Shown here: positions 40,446 through 51,300 of the stretch, in pieces | How the letters are laid out: every line of letters starts with the position of its first letter | Position numbering within the stretch: position 1 is the stretch's first letter | DNA from: an uncultured Azospirillum sp. | GTDB lineage: Bacteria > Pseudomonadota > Alphaproteobacteria > RF32 > CAG-239 | Direction of reading: 5' to 3' | Length of the DNA stretch: 60,023 bases | Assembly: GCA_947301965.1 (NCBI GenBank) | Contig: CAMYUM010000008.1 | Span: forward strand, 1 to 60,023 | The notes under the pieces: generated by a model | What the model was told of the DNA's origin: nothing | Seen by the model: the letters and a program-made list of their open reading frames with translations, nothing else | Database searches by the model: none | Translations under genes and position numbers: made by a program

Positions 40446-42988
40446 GCAACCTTTCGTGTTTCGGATTTTTCTTCAGTTTCCGGCGCGTTATTGTTATTCT
40501 CCGCAGGCATTTTTTCTTCTGCCTGTTGAGCATAATCATTTCTGCGATCACGGCGACGACGGCGATCAAAACGATTGCGTCTGCCGTATCTTTCTCTGCG
40601 GCGACGATATTGAGGTTCGTCAGTTTCTTCTGCTTCGGTTATAGGATTTTCGATTTTTTCTTCCTCTTCTTCAACCGGTTCATCATAAGATTGTAACGGT
40701 GCCGGTTTAGGCTCTTCGGTCTTTACGGCTTTTACGCGCTCAATCCGATATTCGGCAATATTTTTGATATTGTTATCGGCGCTGATAATCACAGCCATAT
40801 TGTAGCGTTGTTCAATGTCATAAATTGCCTGACGTTTCTGGTTGAGCAGATATACGGCATAATCCGCCGGCACAAATACATTTATGCTTGATGAGCGAGC
40901 TTTGGTACCTTCTTCTTCAATTATGCGCAAAATCGACATCGCTCCGGACTCAACCGTACGGATAATGCCTCTGCCGCGGCAGAACGGGCAGGTTTGATAA
41001 TTGCTTTCCAAAAACGAAGAATGCATTCTCTGACGCGAAATTTCCAACAACCCGAAACAACTCATTTTGCTGATTTGAACACGAGCGCGGTCGTTTTTCA
41101 TCGCCTCTTTCATGCGTTTTTCAATCGCTTGATTGTTTTTCGGCTCGTCCATGTCAATAAAGTCAATAACCACCAAGCCGGCCAAATTTCTCATTCTCAA
41201 CTGTTTGGCAATTTCATCTGCGGCTTCCAAATTGGTTTTTAATGCAGTTTCTTCCAAATCACGTTCTTTAGTGGCACGACCGGAGTTAACATCTATTGAA
41301 ACCAAAGCCTCGGTCGGATTAATTACCAAATATCCGCCCGATTCCAACGGAACGTTCGGATCATGCAACTTATCAAGCTGACTCTCAACCTGAAAACGCT
41401 GGAACAACGGAACATCATCGGCTTTGCACGATTTCAGTTTTTTCATATTATGCGGTGACAAAATACGCATAAAACTGCGTGCCGTTTTATAAGCTTCATC
41501 TCCGTCAACGATAATTTCCGATATCTCTTTGGTAAACATATCGCGGAGTGCGCGTTTTATTAAATTTCCTTCTTCATAGATTAATGTCGGAGCCTTATTT
41601 TTCAACGCATCAAGACGAATCTGATTCCATGTGCGGATTAGATAGTTATAGTCGCGGGTTATATCAGCCTTTGTCTTTTCTTCGCCGGCGGTGCGTACAA
41701 TCAGCGACATATCGTTTGACATCGGCAGTTCTCTGATAATACCTTTCAAACGTTTGCGATCTTGAGCATTGGTAATTTTTCTTGATACGCCGCCGCTTTT
41801 AATACGATTCGGCATCAAAACGCAATATCTGCCGGCCAATGATAAATAAGTTGTCAGCGCTGCACCTTTGTTGCCGCGTTCTTCTTTGACAACCTGAACC
41901 AACAGAATTTGTCCTTCCTTCAAAACATCTTGAATGGTGCTGTTGTGGAACAATTTACGCATCAAAATCAATTTTCTCTGCGCTTCAAAGTCATATTCTC
42001 CGTCATCGTCATCATCATCGGGAATATCATCATCACCGACATTATCAGAGGTTATGTTATTGACTTCTTCTTTATCATCATTGTTTTCCGTAACATCTTG
42101 GGCGACACTTTCTTCCGTTTCGGTTTCACCGGCAACTTCTTGTGTAACAGTTTGCTGTTCGGTTCCTTCATCATCGGCCATAGTTTTAACCCGTCTGCGA
42201 TGATAATGACGTCTAGGCTTGCTGTTTTCGTCTTTTTCACCTCCGGACAATGGCAATTCCTGATCTTTTTGCGGCGGAACCTCTGTATCGGAAGTTTCCG
42301 GTACAGTGTTGAGTTGAGCCGTTTCATCAGCAGAAACAGTATCATCATTTGAGCGGTGAGCGCGACTAACTTTGCGCTTGTCCTGTTCTTGCGAGGCTTT
42401 TTGTTCTTCATCAGCCGGTGTAGCTGCTTTTTCGACTTGGTTTACGGGTGTTTCAGCCTCATTAACGACAGGTTCGGTCGTAACCGCTGTTTCAACCTTG
42501 ATTTCTTCGTCCTTTTCGGCAATTACGGCATCTGGCTGTTGTTTTTCTGCGGCTTCTTGTTCGGCGGCGGCAGCCTCAGCCTCTGCGGCAGCTTTTGCCG
42601 CTTCTTCTTCCAAACGTTGGGCGCGCTTCAAAGCCTTTTCCTCGCGAATTCTTGCTCTTTCAGCCTCGCGCTCCTTAATCATCTGCTTTTTATTTTCGAT
42701 TATTTCATCAACTTCTTTTTCGTATTGAGCCAAAACTTCCTGCGATACGTTGTAATAATCGGGATGAATTTCACCAAAAGCCAAAAAACCGTGGCGGTTT
42801 CCGCCATAATCTACAAACGCCGCTTGCAGGGAAGGTTCGATTCGCATAATCTTGGCCAAATAAATATTTCCTTTTATCTGACGGCGAAAAGTCGATTCAA
42901 ACTCCACATCTTCAATTTTATTTCCGTTAACCACAACCACTCTGGTTTCTTCGGGTTGGGTATCATCAATTAACATTCTTTTTGTCAT
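40418..42988 (-). CDS. rne: Ribonuclease E/G
   Basis: The 856-residue endoribonuclease processes rRNA and starts mRNA decay. The S1 domain begins EDVEFESTFRRQIKGNIYLAKI and is split by a long Ala/Glu-rich and charged insertion (about residues 95-330) before it resumes KEGQILLVQVVKEERGNKGAALT. The catalytic core has SIDVNSGRATKERDLEE and VVIDFIDM (Mg-binding Asps), the zinc-link motif CPFCRGRG, and ISRQRMHSSF. The C terminus is Arg-rich (RRRRERYGRRNRFDRRRRR), a likely RNA-binding site. The large S1 insertion is typical of alphaproteobacteria. The ATG at 42988 has GGAG five bases before it. The leader is long and structured. Confidence 0.95.
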   Translation of the reverse strand: MTKRMLIDDTQPEETRVVVVNGNKIEDVEFESTFRRQIKGNIYLAKIMRIEPSLQAAFVDYGGNRHGFLAFGEIHPDYYNVSQEVLAQYEKEVDEIIENKKQMIKEREAERARIREEKALKRAQRLEEEAAKAAAEAEAAAAEQEAAEKQQPDAVIAEKDEEIKVETAVTTEPVVNEAETPVNQVEKAATPADEEQKASQEQDKRKVSRAHRSNDDTVSADETAQLNTVPETSDTEVPPQKDQELPLSGGEKDENSKPRRHYHRRRVKTMADDEGTEQQTVTQEVAGETETEESVAQDVTENNDDKEEVNNITSDNVGDDDIPDDDDDDGEYDFEAQRKLILMRKLFHNSTIQDVLKEGQILLVQVVKEERGNKGAALTTYLSLAGRYCVLMPNRIKSGGVSRKITNAQDRKRLKGIIRELPMSNDMSLIVRTAGEEKTKADITRDYNYLIRTWNQIRLDALKNKAPTLIYEEGNLIKRALRDMFTKEISEIIVDGDEAYKTARSFMRILSPHNMKKLKSCKADDVPLFQRFQVESQLDKLHDPNVPLESGGYLVINPTEALVSIDVNSGRATKERDLEETALKTNLEAADEIAKQLRMRNLAGLVVIDFIDMDEPKNNQAIEKRMKEAMKNDRARVQISKMSCFGLLEISRQRMHSSFLESNYQTCPFCRGRGIIRTVESGAMSILRIIEEEGTKARSSSINVFVPADYAVYLLNQKRQAIYDIEQRYNMAVIISADNNIKNIAEYRIERVKAVKTEEPKPAPLQSYDEPVEEEEEKIENPITEAEETDEPQYRRRRERYGRRNRFDRRRRRDRRNDYAQQAEEKMPAENNNNAPETEEKSETRKVAWWKKLING

Positions 42989-43330
42989 AAAAACTCCACA
43001 ATCAGCGCACAATGTGCGCGCAACTCCGCGGAAAGAATATCGATTAAGAACTCGGGAAGACGGATTCTCCCCCGTATTTTGAAAACTCGGCGCTTTTACG
43101 CCTCATCCGTAAATCGGCACCTGAAGTGCCGCACTTGTCCAAATACCATTCTTTTTTGAACATTTTTGTTGTTTGTTTATTTATTGTTCAAAAAAATCAA
43201 AAATTCTCTCCGAGGAAAAACCTCTCCAACTTCAAATCTGTCCAAGCACGACTTTCGCTATGAAAGCGGCGGCGACCGGAGCTCTGCACTCTGTAGTTTC
43301 ATCATATATCATCTGTTGCAGAACCGATCA
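42989..43330 (-). promoter_or_regulatory. Structured 5' leader of rne
   Basis: Nearly 350 bases upstream of rne hold no gene but many hairpins on the minus strand, among them GCGCAC/GTGCGC (43005-43010 with 43014-43019), GGCG/CGCC, and CGGCAC/GTGCCG with a five-base loop near 43117-43133. GC content is higher than in the adjacent AT-rich stretch. RNase E is known in other bacteria to control its own mRNA through its leader, so this is the likely role here. The remaining bases to 43473 are AT-rich and should hold the amidase promoter. Confidence 0.55.
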
Positions 43331-43473
43331 AAACAAATTTGATAACTCTAAAATATAACAAGCTTACAAAAATTACAACAGGTTTTTCACAATATAATAA
43401 AATAACATTTTGCAATGTTTTAATATCTTGGTAATAAGTAATATGTATAATATACCAAACAAAGCGGTATAAA

Positions 43474-44688
43474 ATGAAAAAACTGATTCTGACATTCAGC
43501 AAATTGGCACTTTTTGCGATTCTGTGCTGCATTATATCTCTGCGGGCATCGGCCGGTGAAATTACCGGTTTGCGTACCGGGCAGGGTATGGACAGTGTTC
43601 GCATTGTTTTTGATGCTTCGTCAGATTTCCATTATGAAGTGTTTTTGCTCGATACCCCGAAAAGACTGGTGATTGATGTCGACGGCATAAATGTTGCCCG
43701 CTCAATTGAAAATACCAAAGACAAAAACAACATTATTGGACGCGTCCGAGTCGGCACGAGTGACGGAACCAAAAAACGCATCGTTTTTGATTTACAAAAG
43801 CCGGTTGTCATCAAAAAAGCCTTTATGCTTTCTCCGCAGTCTAATTTTAATTGGCGTTTGGCGATAGATGTTAATGTCGCTTCCGAACGTGATTTTGCTT
43901 CCAAAGTCGGACTGAGCCATGCCATAAGCAACGGAGCTAAAAATAAAAACACCTCTTCAACACCCCCGATTAAAACCACAAATAATGAAAATGCTAAAAA
44001 AGTAATAGTTATTGATGCCGGACACGGTGGTCATGATCCCGGCGCAATAGGTTATTCGGGCGTTTATGAAAAAACAATTACTCTTGCGGTGGCAAAAGAG
44101 CTCAAAAGGCTGTTGGACAAAGAAAATAAGTACAACGTCTATTTAACCAGAAGTACTGATATTTTTATTCCGCTGCGTGATCGTTTCAAAATTGCCCGTA
44201 AGCACAATGCCGATTTGTTTATTTCTTTGCATGCGGACAGCGCTCATAACCGCAATGCTAAAGGTTTATCGGTTTATACTTTATCTGAAACCGCATCCGA
44301 CAAAGAAGCCGAAGCTCTTGCCGAACGTGAAAACAAAGTTGATATAATTGCCGGCGTCAATATGTTTGAACAGTCAAAAGAAGTTAATGACGTTCTTATC
44401 AGTCTGGCGCAGCGAGAAACCCGTAACCGTTCATCAGAGTTTGCCCGCTGCATAGAACTGGAAATGCGTAAATCTGTTCAGTTAATCAGTAACACCCACC
44501 GTTTTGCCGGTTTTGCGGTCTTAAAGGCGCCCGATGTCCCTTCGGTTCTCCTGGAAATGGGCTATCTTTCCAACAAAAATGAAGAACGTTTGTTGCGCCA
44601 GGACAGCTATCGTCGCAAGTTGGCATCATCGGCAGTAAAGGCAATCAATCGATATTTTGAAGATATGAAACATAAATCATTGTTTTAA
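43474..44688 (+). CDS. amiC: N-acetylmuramoyl-L-alanine amidase (AmiC-type)
   Basis: The 404-residue protein has a signal peptide (LALFAILCCIISLRASA), an AMIN domain (GLRTGQGMDSVRIVFDAS) that binds peptidoglycan at the septum, a linker rich in Asn, Thr and Ser, and an Amidase_3 domain. The zinc ligands lie in VIDAGHGGHDPGAIG (His), the conserved Glu in GVYEKTITLAVAKEL, and SLHADSAHN (His); VLLEMGYLSN near the end supplies the catalytic Glu. It cuts the peptide from the glycan strand during daughter-cell separation. PBP1A follows in the same direction after 80 bases. Confidence 0.93.
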   Translation: MKKLILTFSKLALFAILCCIISLRASAGEITGLRTGQGMDSVRIVFDASSDFHYEVFLLDTPKRLVIDVDGINVARSIENTKDKNNIIGRVRVGTSDGTKKRIVFDLQKPVVIKKAFMLSPQSNFNWRLAIDVNVASERDFASKVGLSHAISNGAKNKNTSSTPPIKTTNNENAKKVIVIDAGHGGHDPGAIGYSGVYEKTITLAVAKELKRLLDKENKYNVYLTRSTDIFIPLRDRFKIARKHNADLFISLHADSAHNRNAKGLSVYTLSETASDKEAEALAERENKVDIIAGVNMFEQSKEVNDVLISLAQRETRNRSSEFARCIELEMRKSVQLISNTHRFAGFAVLKAPDVPSVLLEMGYLSNKNEERLLRQDSYRRKLASSAVKAINRYFEDMKHKSLF

Positions 44689-44768
44689 GGATAAAAAAAA
44701 TAGTTGTATGAAAATCTAAAAACTGCTAGTTTTATTGCAAGTTTATTTTCAACGGACAAAAACGAAAC

Positions 44769-47222
44769 ATGCTCAAAACTTTATCATCATTGCTTAGTAC
44801 CTGCTTTTTCTTTGCGGTAGTCGGACTGATTTTGTTGATGGTTGTGTTATTACGCATTAACCACAACCTTCCGGACTATCACCAGCTTGAAAAGTATGAA
44901 CCCCCGATTACAACCCGCCTTTTTGCCGGTGATGGTCAGCTGATGATGGAATATGCCACCGAACAACGTTTGTTTGTGCCGATTGAAAAAATCCCTGCTA
45001 TGGTCAAGAATGCATTCATTGCCGCAGAAGACAAAAACTTTTATACCCATTCCGGCATAGATTATTTGGGTATCGTTCGTGCCGTACTGGGCAATCTCAA
45101 ACAAATCGGAAGCGGACGTCGTCCTGCAGGTGCTTCTACCATAACGCAACAGGTAGCTAAAAACTTTTTGCTTTCTTCTGAAGTTTCATATGTCCGCAAA
45201 ATCAAAGAGGCAATTATATCCCGACGCATAGAAAAAGCCTTTACCAAAGACCACATTCTAGAACTCTACTTAAACGAGATTTATCTTGGTAATCGTTCAT
45301 ACGGTGTTGCTGCGGCGGCACTTAACTATTTTGGCAAGCCTCTCGACAAGCTTTCGGTCGCAGAAACGGCATATCTTGCAGCCCTGCCAAAGGGACCAAA
45401 CAATTACAACCCTCATCGTCACTATGATGCTGCCATTGCCCGCCGAAATTGGGTGCTTACTCGTATGAACGAAGAAGGTTATATTGATGAGGTAACATTA
45501 GCCGAAGCACAAAACAGCCCGTTAAAAGTTATTGACCGTTCGGACAACTATGTTACCAATGCTGAATATTTCAGCGAAGAAGTACGCCGCGAAATCCAAA
45601 ATCGTTTTGGTGCGGAAGATCTGAATGAGGGAGGTCTGATTGTCCGTACGACACTTGACCCGCGCTTACAGGATATTGCCACCAAAGTCTTTCGTGAAGA
45701 AATTGAGAACTATGATATTCGTCACGGTTGGAGGGGTCCTTTGGCTCACATTAACCCTGATGATGCCAAGGCGTTTGAAGAAATCCAGCTCCCCGCATAT
45801 CTGAACAAAGGGTGGCAAAAAGCTCTTGTGGTTGATGTTAACGACAAAGAGGCTTCAATAACCACAGCGGACGGAACTGTAGGTGTTATTCCGATGGCTT
45901 TGCTCAAATGGGCACACAAAACTTTGCCTGACCAGCGTATCGGAGACACTCCGACCAAGCCGAGTGCGGTTTTAAGTGTCGGCGATGTCATCATTGTTGA
46001 GCCGGTGAGTGAAGAAAGAATTACCAAACAAAAGTTGCCGGAACACACATATTATCTGCGGCAAGAACCGGATGTTGACGGCGGCCTTATTGCCATTGAT
46101 CCGCACACCGGAAAGGTATTGGCTGTTGTCGGCGGATACGCCTTCGGTCGTTCGCAGTTCAATCGTGCCACCCAAGCCAAACGCCAAACCGGATCTGCGT
46201 TTAAGCCTTTTGTTTATTTAACTGCACTAGAAAACGGATATTCTCCGACAGATTTAATTTTGGACGCTCCGTTTGTGCTTGATCAAGGTCCCGGCCTGCC
46301 GAAATGGAAGCCCGAAAACTACTCTAAAAAGTTCTACGGATTGATGACCTTGCGTGCAGGTATAGAAAAATCCCGTAACCTTATGACCGTTCGTCTTGCC
46401 CAAGATGTCGGCATGGATAAAGTTGCTGAATTTGCTGCCAGAGTCGGCATTAATAAAAATCTGCCCAAGCTGTTGTCAATGTCTTTAGGCGCGGGTGAAA
46501 CCAAACTTGATAACCTGACTTCTGCATATGCAATCATCGTTAACGGTGGTAAAAAAGTTACTCCGTATTTTATTGAGCAGGTTCAAGACCGCTACGGCAA
46601 TACCATCATGAAACACGATAAACGTAAATGTGAGGATTGTAACTATGATAAGTGGAATTCTCCTGAGGTGCCGCAACTTTCCGACCCCCGTGAGCAAGTA
46701 ATTGATAAACTTTCGGCTTATCAAATGACTTCTATCCTTGAAGGTGTTGCTATCCGCGGTACCGGTGCACGTTTGCGCGGACTGGGACGGCATCTGGCCG
46801 GCAAAACCGGAACCACCAATGACAATAAAGAAGGCTGGTTCGTAGGTTTTTCTCCGGATTTGGTCGTAGGTACTTATGTCGGTTTTGATGAACCGCGCTC
46901 TCTTGGTAAAGTAGAAACCGGAGCCAGCGTTGCCTTGCCGATTTTCTATCGTTTTATGGAAGAAGCTTTGAAAGGTCAGCCGGATACGGCTTTCCGTATT
47001 CCCACCGGCATCAAACTTGTTCGTGTTAATTATGAAACCGGCAATCCCGCACAGCCGAGCGATAAAGTTGTTATTTTAGAGGCTCTCAAACCTGAGTTCA
47101 GTTTTTCCAATACTGCCCGTGTAATCGGCGGCAATGACGGAGATTCTCCGGCCAACGGTGGTTATAAGAGTTTGGGTAATACCCTCGGGCAAGAAGATTT
47201 TCAACTTGGCAGCCAATATTAG
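44769..47222 (+). CDS. mrcA: Penicillin-binding protein 1A (bifunctional)
   Basis: The 817-residue protein has one N-terminal membrane helix (CFFFAVVGLILLMVVLL). The glycosyltransferase domain shows AAEDKNFYTHSGIDYLGI, GASTITQQVAKNFLL and LNEIYLGNRSYGVAAAAL. An insert of about 110 residues (OB-like) follows. The transpeptidase has GSAFKPFVYL (SxxK, catalytic Ser), EKSRNLMT (SxN) and GKTGTTNDNKEGW (KTG). It polymerises and cross-links peptidoglycan on the periplasmic side. The C-terminal tail is Gly- and Asn-rich. prfB starts 12 bases later. Confidence 0.96.
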   Translation: MLKTLSSLLSTCFFFAVVGLILLMVVLLRINHNLPDYHQLEKYEPPITTRLFAGDGQLMMEYATEQRLFVPIEKIPAMVKNAFIAAEDKNFYTHSGIDYLGIVRAVLGNLKQIGSGRRPAGASTITQQVAKNFLLSSEVSYVRKIKEAIISRRIEKAFTKDHILELYLNEIYLGNRSYGVAAAALNYFGKPLDKLSVAETAYLAALPKGPNNYNPHRHYDAAIARRNWVLTRMNEEGYIDEVTLAEAQNSPLKVIDRSDNYVTNAEYFSEEVRREIQNRFGAEDLNEGGLIVRTTLDPRLQDIATKVFREEIENYDIRHGWRGPLAHINPDDAKAFEEIQLPAYLNKGWQKALVVDVNDKEASITTADGTVGVIPMALLKWAHKTLPDQRIGDTPTKPSAVLSVGDVIIVEPVSEERITKQKLPEHTYYLRQEPDVDGGLIAIDPHTGKVLAVVGGYAFGRSQFNRATQAKRQTGSAFKPFVYLTALENGYSPTDLILDAPFVLDQGPGLPKWKPENYSKKFYGLMTLRAGIEKSRNLMTVRLAQDVGMDKVAEFAARVGINKNLPKLLSMSLGAGETKLDNLTSAYAIIVNGGKKVTPYFIEQVQDRYGNTIMKHDKRKCEDCNYDKWNSPEVPQLSDPREQVIDKLSAYQMTSILEGVAIRGTGARLRGLGRHLAGKTGTTNDNKEGWFVGFSPDLVVGTYVGFDEPRSLGKVETGASVALPIFYRFMEEALKGQPDTAFRIPTGIKLVRVNYETGNPAQPSDKVVILEALKPEFSFSNTARVIGGNDGDSPANGGYKSLGNTLGQEDFQLGSQY

Positions 47223-47234
47223 GAAACAAAAACA

Positions 47235-48336
47235 ATGCAAGCCGAAGTTTACAATTTAAATGAAGAAATCAAGCAGTCAATCAACCTGCTGAGGAGGTCT
47301 CTTTGACTACGACAATGCTGTCATTCGGCTTGATGAGCTGAACAATCTTACGTCTGATAACGAACTGTGGAACGATGCCGCCAAAGCGCAAAAACTGCTT
47401 AGCGAAAAAAATAAGCTTGAAGCGGATATTAGCCTTATTGATGAGCTCGAAAAATCTCGCTCCGATTTGGTTGAGCTTTGCGAACTCGCCGAACTTGAAA
47501 ATAATCAGGACCTTATTTCTGAAATAATTTCCCAGATGCAAAGTCTAAAATCGAAAGGGCGACGCGGTGAGTTGGAGGCGTTACTTTGCGGAGAAGTTGA
47601 TGCTAACAATGCCTTTTTAGAGGTTCATTCCGGCAGTGGCGGAACTGAGGCTCAAGATTGGGCAGAAATGCTTTTACGAATGTATACCCGGTGGGCCGAA
47701 GCTCATCAGTACAAAATTGAATATATAGAAGAATCCGAGGGTGATGTTGCCGGTATCAAATCTGCAACAATCAAAATTATCGGACATAATGCTTATGGCT
47801 GGCTCAAGTCTGAAAGCGGAGTTCATCGTCTGGTACGTATTTCGCCGTTTGACAGCAACGCTCGTCGTCATACCAGTTTTGCCTCTGTCGGGGTATATCC
47901 TGACATTGACGACAAGATTAACATTGAAATTAACGAGGCAGATTGCCGTATTGATACTTATCGCGCTTCTGGTGCCGGCGGTCAGCACATTAACAAAACC
48001 GATTCTGCCGTCCGCATTACCCACTTGCCGACAGGCATAGTTGTTCAGTGTCAAAACCAACGTTCTCAATTTCAAAACCGCGAGGCGGCATGGAATATGC
48101 TGCGCGCACGTTTATACGAAATAGAGGTCAAAAAACGCGAAGATGCCGAAAAAGGACAATGGGACGCTCAAGGTGATAACGGCTGGGGCTATCAAATTCG
48201 TTCTTACGTTTTGCAGCCGTACAAAATGGTTAAGGATCTGCGCACAGAGGTCGAAACTTCAGACGTAAAATCGGTGCTTGACGGTGATATAGATTTGTTT
48301 TTGGAAGCAGCTTTGGCTGATAAGGTGGCAAAATAA
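47235..48336 (+). CDS. prfB: Peptide chain release factor 2 (programmed +1 frameshift)
   Basis: RF2 reads UGA and UAA. Translation starts at ATG 47235, meets an in-frame TGA at 47304-47306, and continues after a +1 shift: codon CTT (47301-47303), then T is skipped and GAC (47305) is read. The coding join is 47235-47303 and 47305-48336, 366 residues, the family's usual length. The stop-recognition tripeptide is in ISPFDSNARRH (SPF) and the GGQ motif in SGAGGQHINKTDSAV; PrmC at 10.8 kb would methylate that Gln. A frame starting at ATG 47467 alone would lack the first helical domain. The AsmA-like gene follows directly (TAAATG). Confidence 0.97.
47292..47307 (+). other. RF2 programmed frameshift site
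   Basis: The internal Shine-Dalgarno AGGAGG (47292-47297), three bases TCT, then CTTTGAC (47301-47307) reproduce the layout of the E. coli site (AGGGGGTATCTTTGAC), with a one-base change in the ribosome-binding element. It is an autoregulatory switch: low RF2 favours the shift. Confidence 0.97.
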
Positions 48337-51300
48337 ATGCGCAAAGTATCAAACAGGCTCTATCTTACCCGCAAAATTTTCAATTACACAATGCTTGCAT
48401 TGTTGTTTATCTTTTTACTGTTTTTGTGGCAGCTGTACCGTGGTCCTATTTCAGCACCTTTTCTCAAACCATATATCATAGCGGCCTTAAGTCCTGATGC
48501 TGAAACGGCAGAAGTCTCTTTGGATAGTGTTAACATTGAACTGGTTCGTTCGGTCAAGCCGATTAAGATTATCGCCAAAAAAGTAGTATATAAAAGCAAG
48601 GATGAAACCGTAAAATTTTCGGCTCCGCGTGCTGCAGTGTCGTTCAGTATAAAAGCTCTTTTGCGGGGTATTGTGGCTCCGTCATCAATTGAGCTTGAAA
48701 ATCCGTCTGTATATATTTTTACTACATATGGCTTGAAAAAACAGGATAAAGCATCCGAAGTTACGGAGAAAAAACTCGATTATTACGTAACCTTGTTTGA
48801 AGATTTTCTTGAGCGCTTTAATTCCAACGATAACACATATCCGGAAAGTTACATCAACAACATCAGAATTTCCGGCGGTGAAGCCGAGTTTCATGAGGTT
48901 GATTTGGGAAGAAAATGGGTTTTATCCGACCTCAACTATCACTTTAATCGCGGCCTCAGTGATATGTCTACGGATGTAAGCGCCCTCATTAATATCAATG
49001 ATACACAAATTTCTGCCGGTGTTGAAGCCGGATACCGCGCCGGTGATAATAAGCTTGCCGTTCAGGCATATTTCAGCGACTTGGTTCCGTCAACCGTCAT
49101 TAACAATTATGTTGATGATGAAACTCGTGCCAAACTATACCAAATTAATGTTCCGGTCAGCGGAAAAGTCTCAACCGTTGTTGATTTTAATGAATTTGCG
49201 ACCAAACGTGAGGATTTGATTAATGCAGTTGAAACAGCAATACGAGAAATCAGTTTTCAGTTTGAGGGCGGGCAGGGCAACATTATTTTTGCTGCTGACG
49301 ATGAAGAATCAAAATACAACATTTCATCATTTGTTTTAGACGGAAAAATCAACGGCGGACTTGATAATCTCGAAATCAAAAATGCTGATTTTAACCTTGG
49401 TGACCAGAAAGTAAAGGTCGGTTTTAGCGCCACAGGTTTGGGAAAAATGCTGCTCAAATCATCTTTCAAAGCGCTTAAAATGAAATTTACTGCCGATATA
49501 AAGGCTTTTAAGTTAAATGACCTCTACATATATTGGCCGCGCTATATTGCTTCAGAGGCGTGGGAATGGTGTAAAGAGAGCCTATTCGGCGGCGATGCCA
49601 GAAACGGTCATTTTGAGTTTGACTTTGGATATAACGCCAAGACCAAAAAAATTGAGTTGAGTAAACTAAGTGGTGGGGCATATATTGAAGATTCAAATGT
49701 TCGTTATATTAACACTATGCCGATGGTTACCAATGTTTATGGCGAGTTCAAGGTTGATTCCAACAGCATTACAATCAATTTGGATAAAGCAAAATCAGAC
49801 GGAATATTGTTAGATTCTGGGGTAGTCAGAATTTATGATTTAGATAAGAACCGCAATTATATCAAAATTAAATTGCTTTCCAATTCATCAATTACCGATG
49901 CCCTCAAACTTATTGATCATGAACCGCTTAACTTTACATCGGAACTCGGTCTTAAACCTGATATTATGCAGGGTTCTGCAGAGACTGATTTAACTCTTGA
50001 TTTTGAGCTCAAAAAAGACCTTGGATACAATGACGTTAAAGTAGCCGTAAAATCAACTTTGCATGACGTCAAAATCTCTGATGTTGTTGACAACAAAGAT
50101 GTTAAAGCCGATGAATTGAACCTGTTCGTAGACAATTCGGGGCTGAAAGTTAATGGTGATGCTGAGCTTGACGGCATTCCGTTGAACATTTCATGGAATG
50201 AACGTTTCAATCCTGACAAAAACAATACCAGCAGCTATCGAGCCAAGTTTAAAGGTGATGAAGCCTTGCTTAAAAAACTCGGAGTTGATGTCAGTTTCTT
50301 GAGCAAACCTTATATAGAAGGCTATACCGAAATTGAAGCCGTGGCCGAACCGACCAAAAACGGATATAATGTTGATGTTACGGCCAATATGTTACACGCA
50401 GCACTTGATTATAGTTTTTTGGGCTTTGTCAAACCCAAAGATCAAAACGGAGAACTGAAAGCAACCTTAATCTTCAAGGACAAAAAGCTTGCATCGATAC
50501 CTTCATTTACCATGACCAAACCCGATTTTGAAATTATAGGTCGTGCCGATTTTGATAATCAAAGCCGTCCCAAACTTATTGATATCAGCAAAATCAATGG
50601 TCCGAAAACCAGAGCTCAGGCCAAGATAGATTTAACTTATGATAAAAACCAAAAATATACGATTAATATCTCCGGTAACAGCTACGATTTGTCAGAGTTT
50701 TTTGAACGCCGTTCCTCTTCGTCATCCGAGGGCAAAAAACAAACATCTGACAGCAATTGGGAAAACACCCCTAATATTGATTTGAACATAGCGGTTAACA
50801 GTTTGTGGAGCAACCCTGATGTCGCCGTTACCAATTTTGCCGGCACGGCGCAACTTGTTCACGGTATCGGTATTCACGAAGTGCATTTGGTCGGCAATTA
50901 TGATTATAACAAAAATATGACGCTTAAAGTTGATTATGAACCCAAACCCAACAAAGAATATTATTTAAGCATTACCAGCAACTCTGCCGGCAACACTTTG
51001 CGCTTTTTGCGTGTTTACAATGACCTTTACAGCGGCAATCTTAAGATTGAGGCCAAGCGCGGTGCTGACAAGATGTTAATCGGTCATGCCAAAATTCGTG
51101 ACTTTAGTTTGCATAATACTCCGGTACTGGCAAAATTGTTAACGGTTGCCTCTTTTACCGGTATGGTTGATTTGCTTACCGGCGATGGTATGACATTTTC
51201 TCATTTTGATGCCCCGTTCAAATATAAGAATGATATATTATATGTAAATAAAGCTCATACTTATGGTAATGTTTTGGGAATTACATTCAGCGGAGCATAC

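Noticed and set aside
41909-42973. Long plus-strand reading frames opposite rne (41909-42352, 42356-42973)
   Set aside because: They are shadows of the charged, low-complexity insertion in RNase E; their Phe/Ser-rich proteins and lack of start signals are what antisense of Glu/Ala/Lys codons gives.
47467-48336. prfB as a truncated gene or pseudogene starting at 47467
   Set aside because: The upstream 23 codons plus the canonical CTTTGAC slip site give a full-length RF2 through programmed frameshifting.
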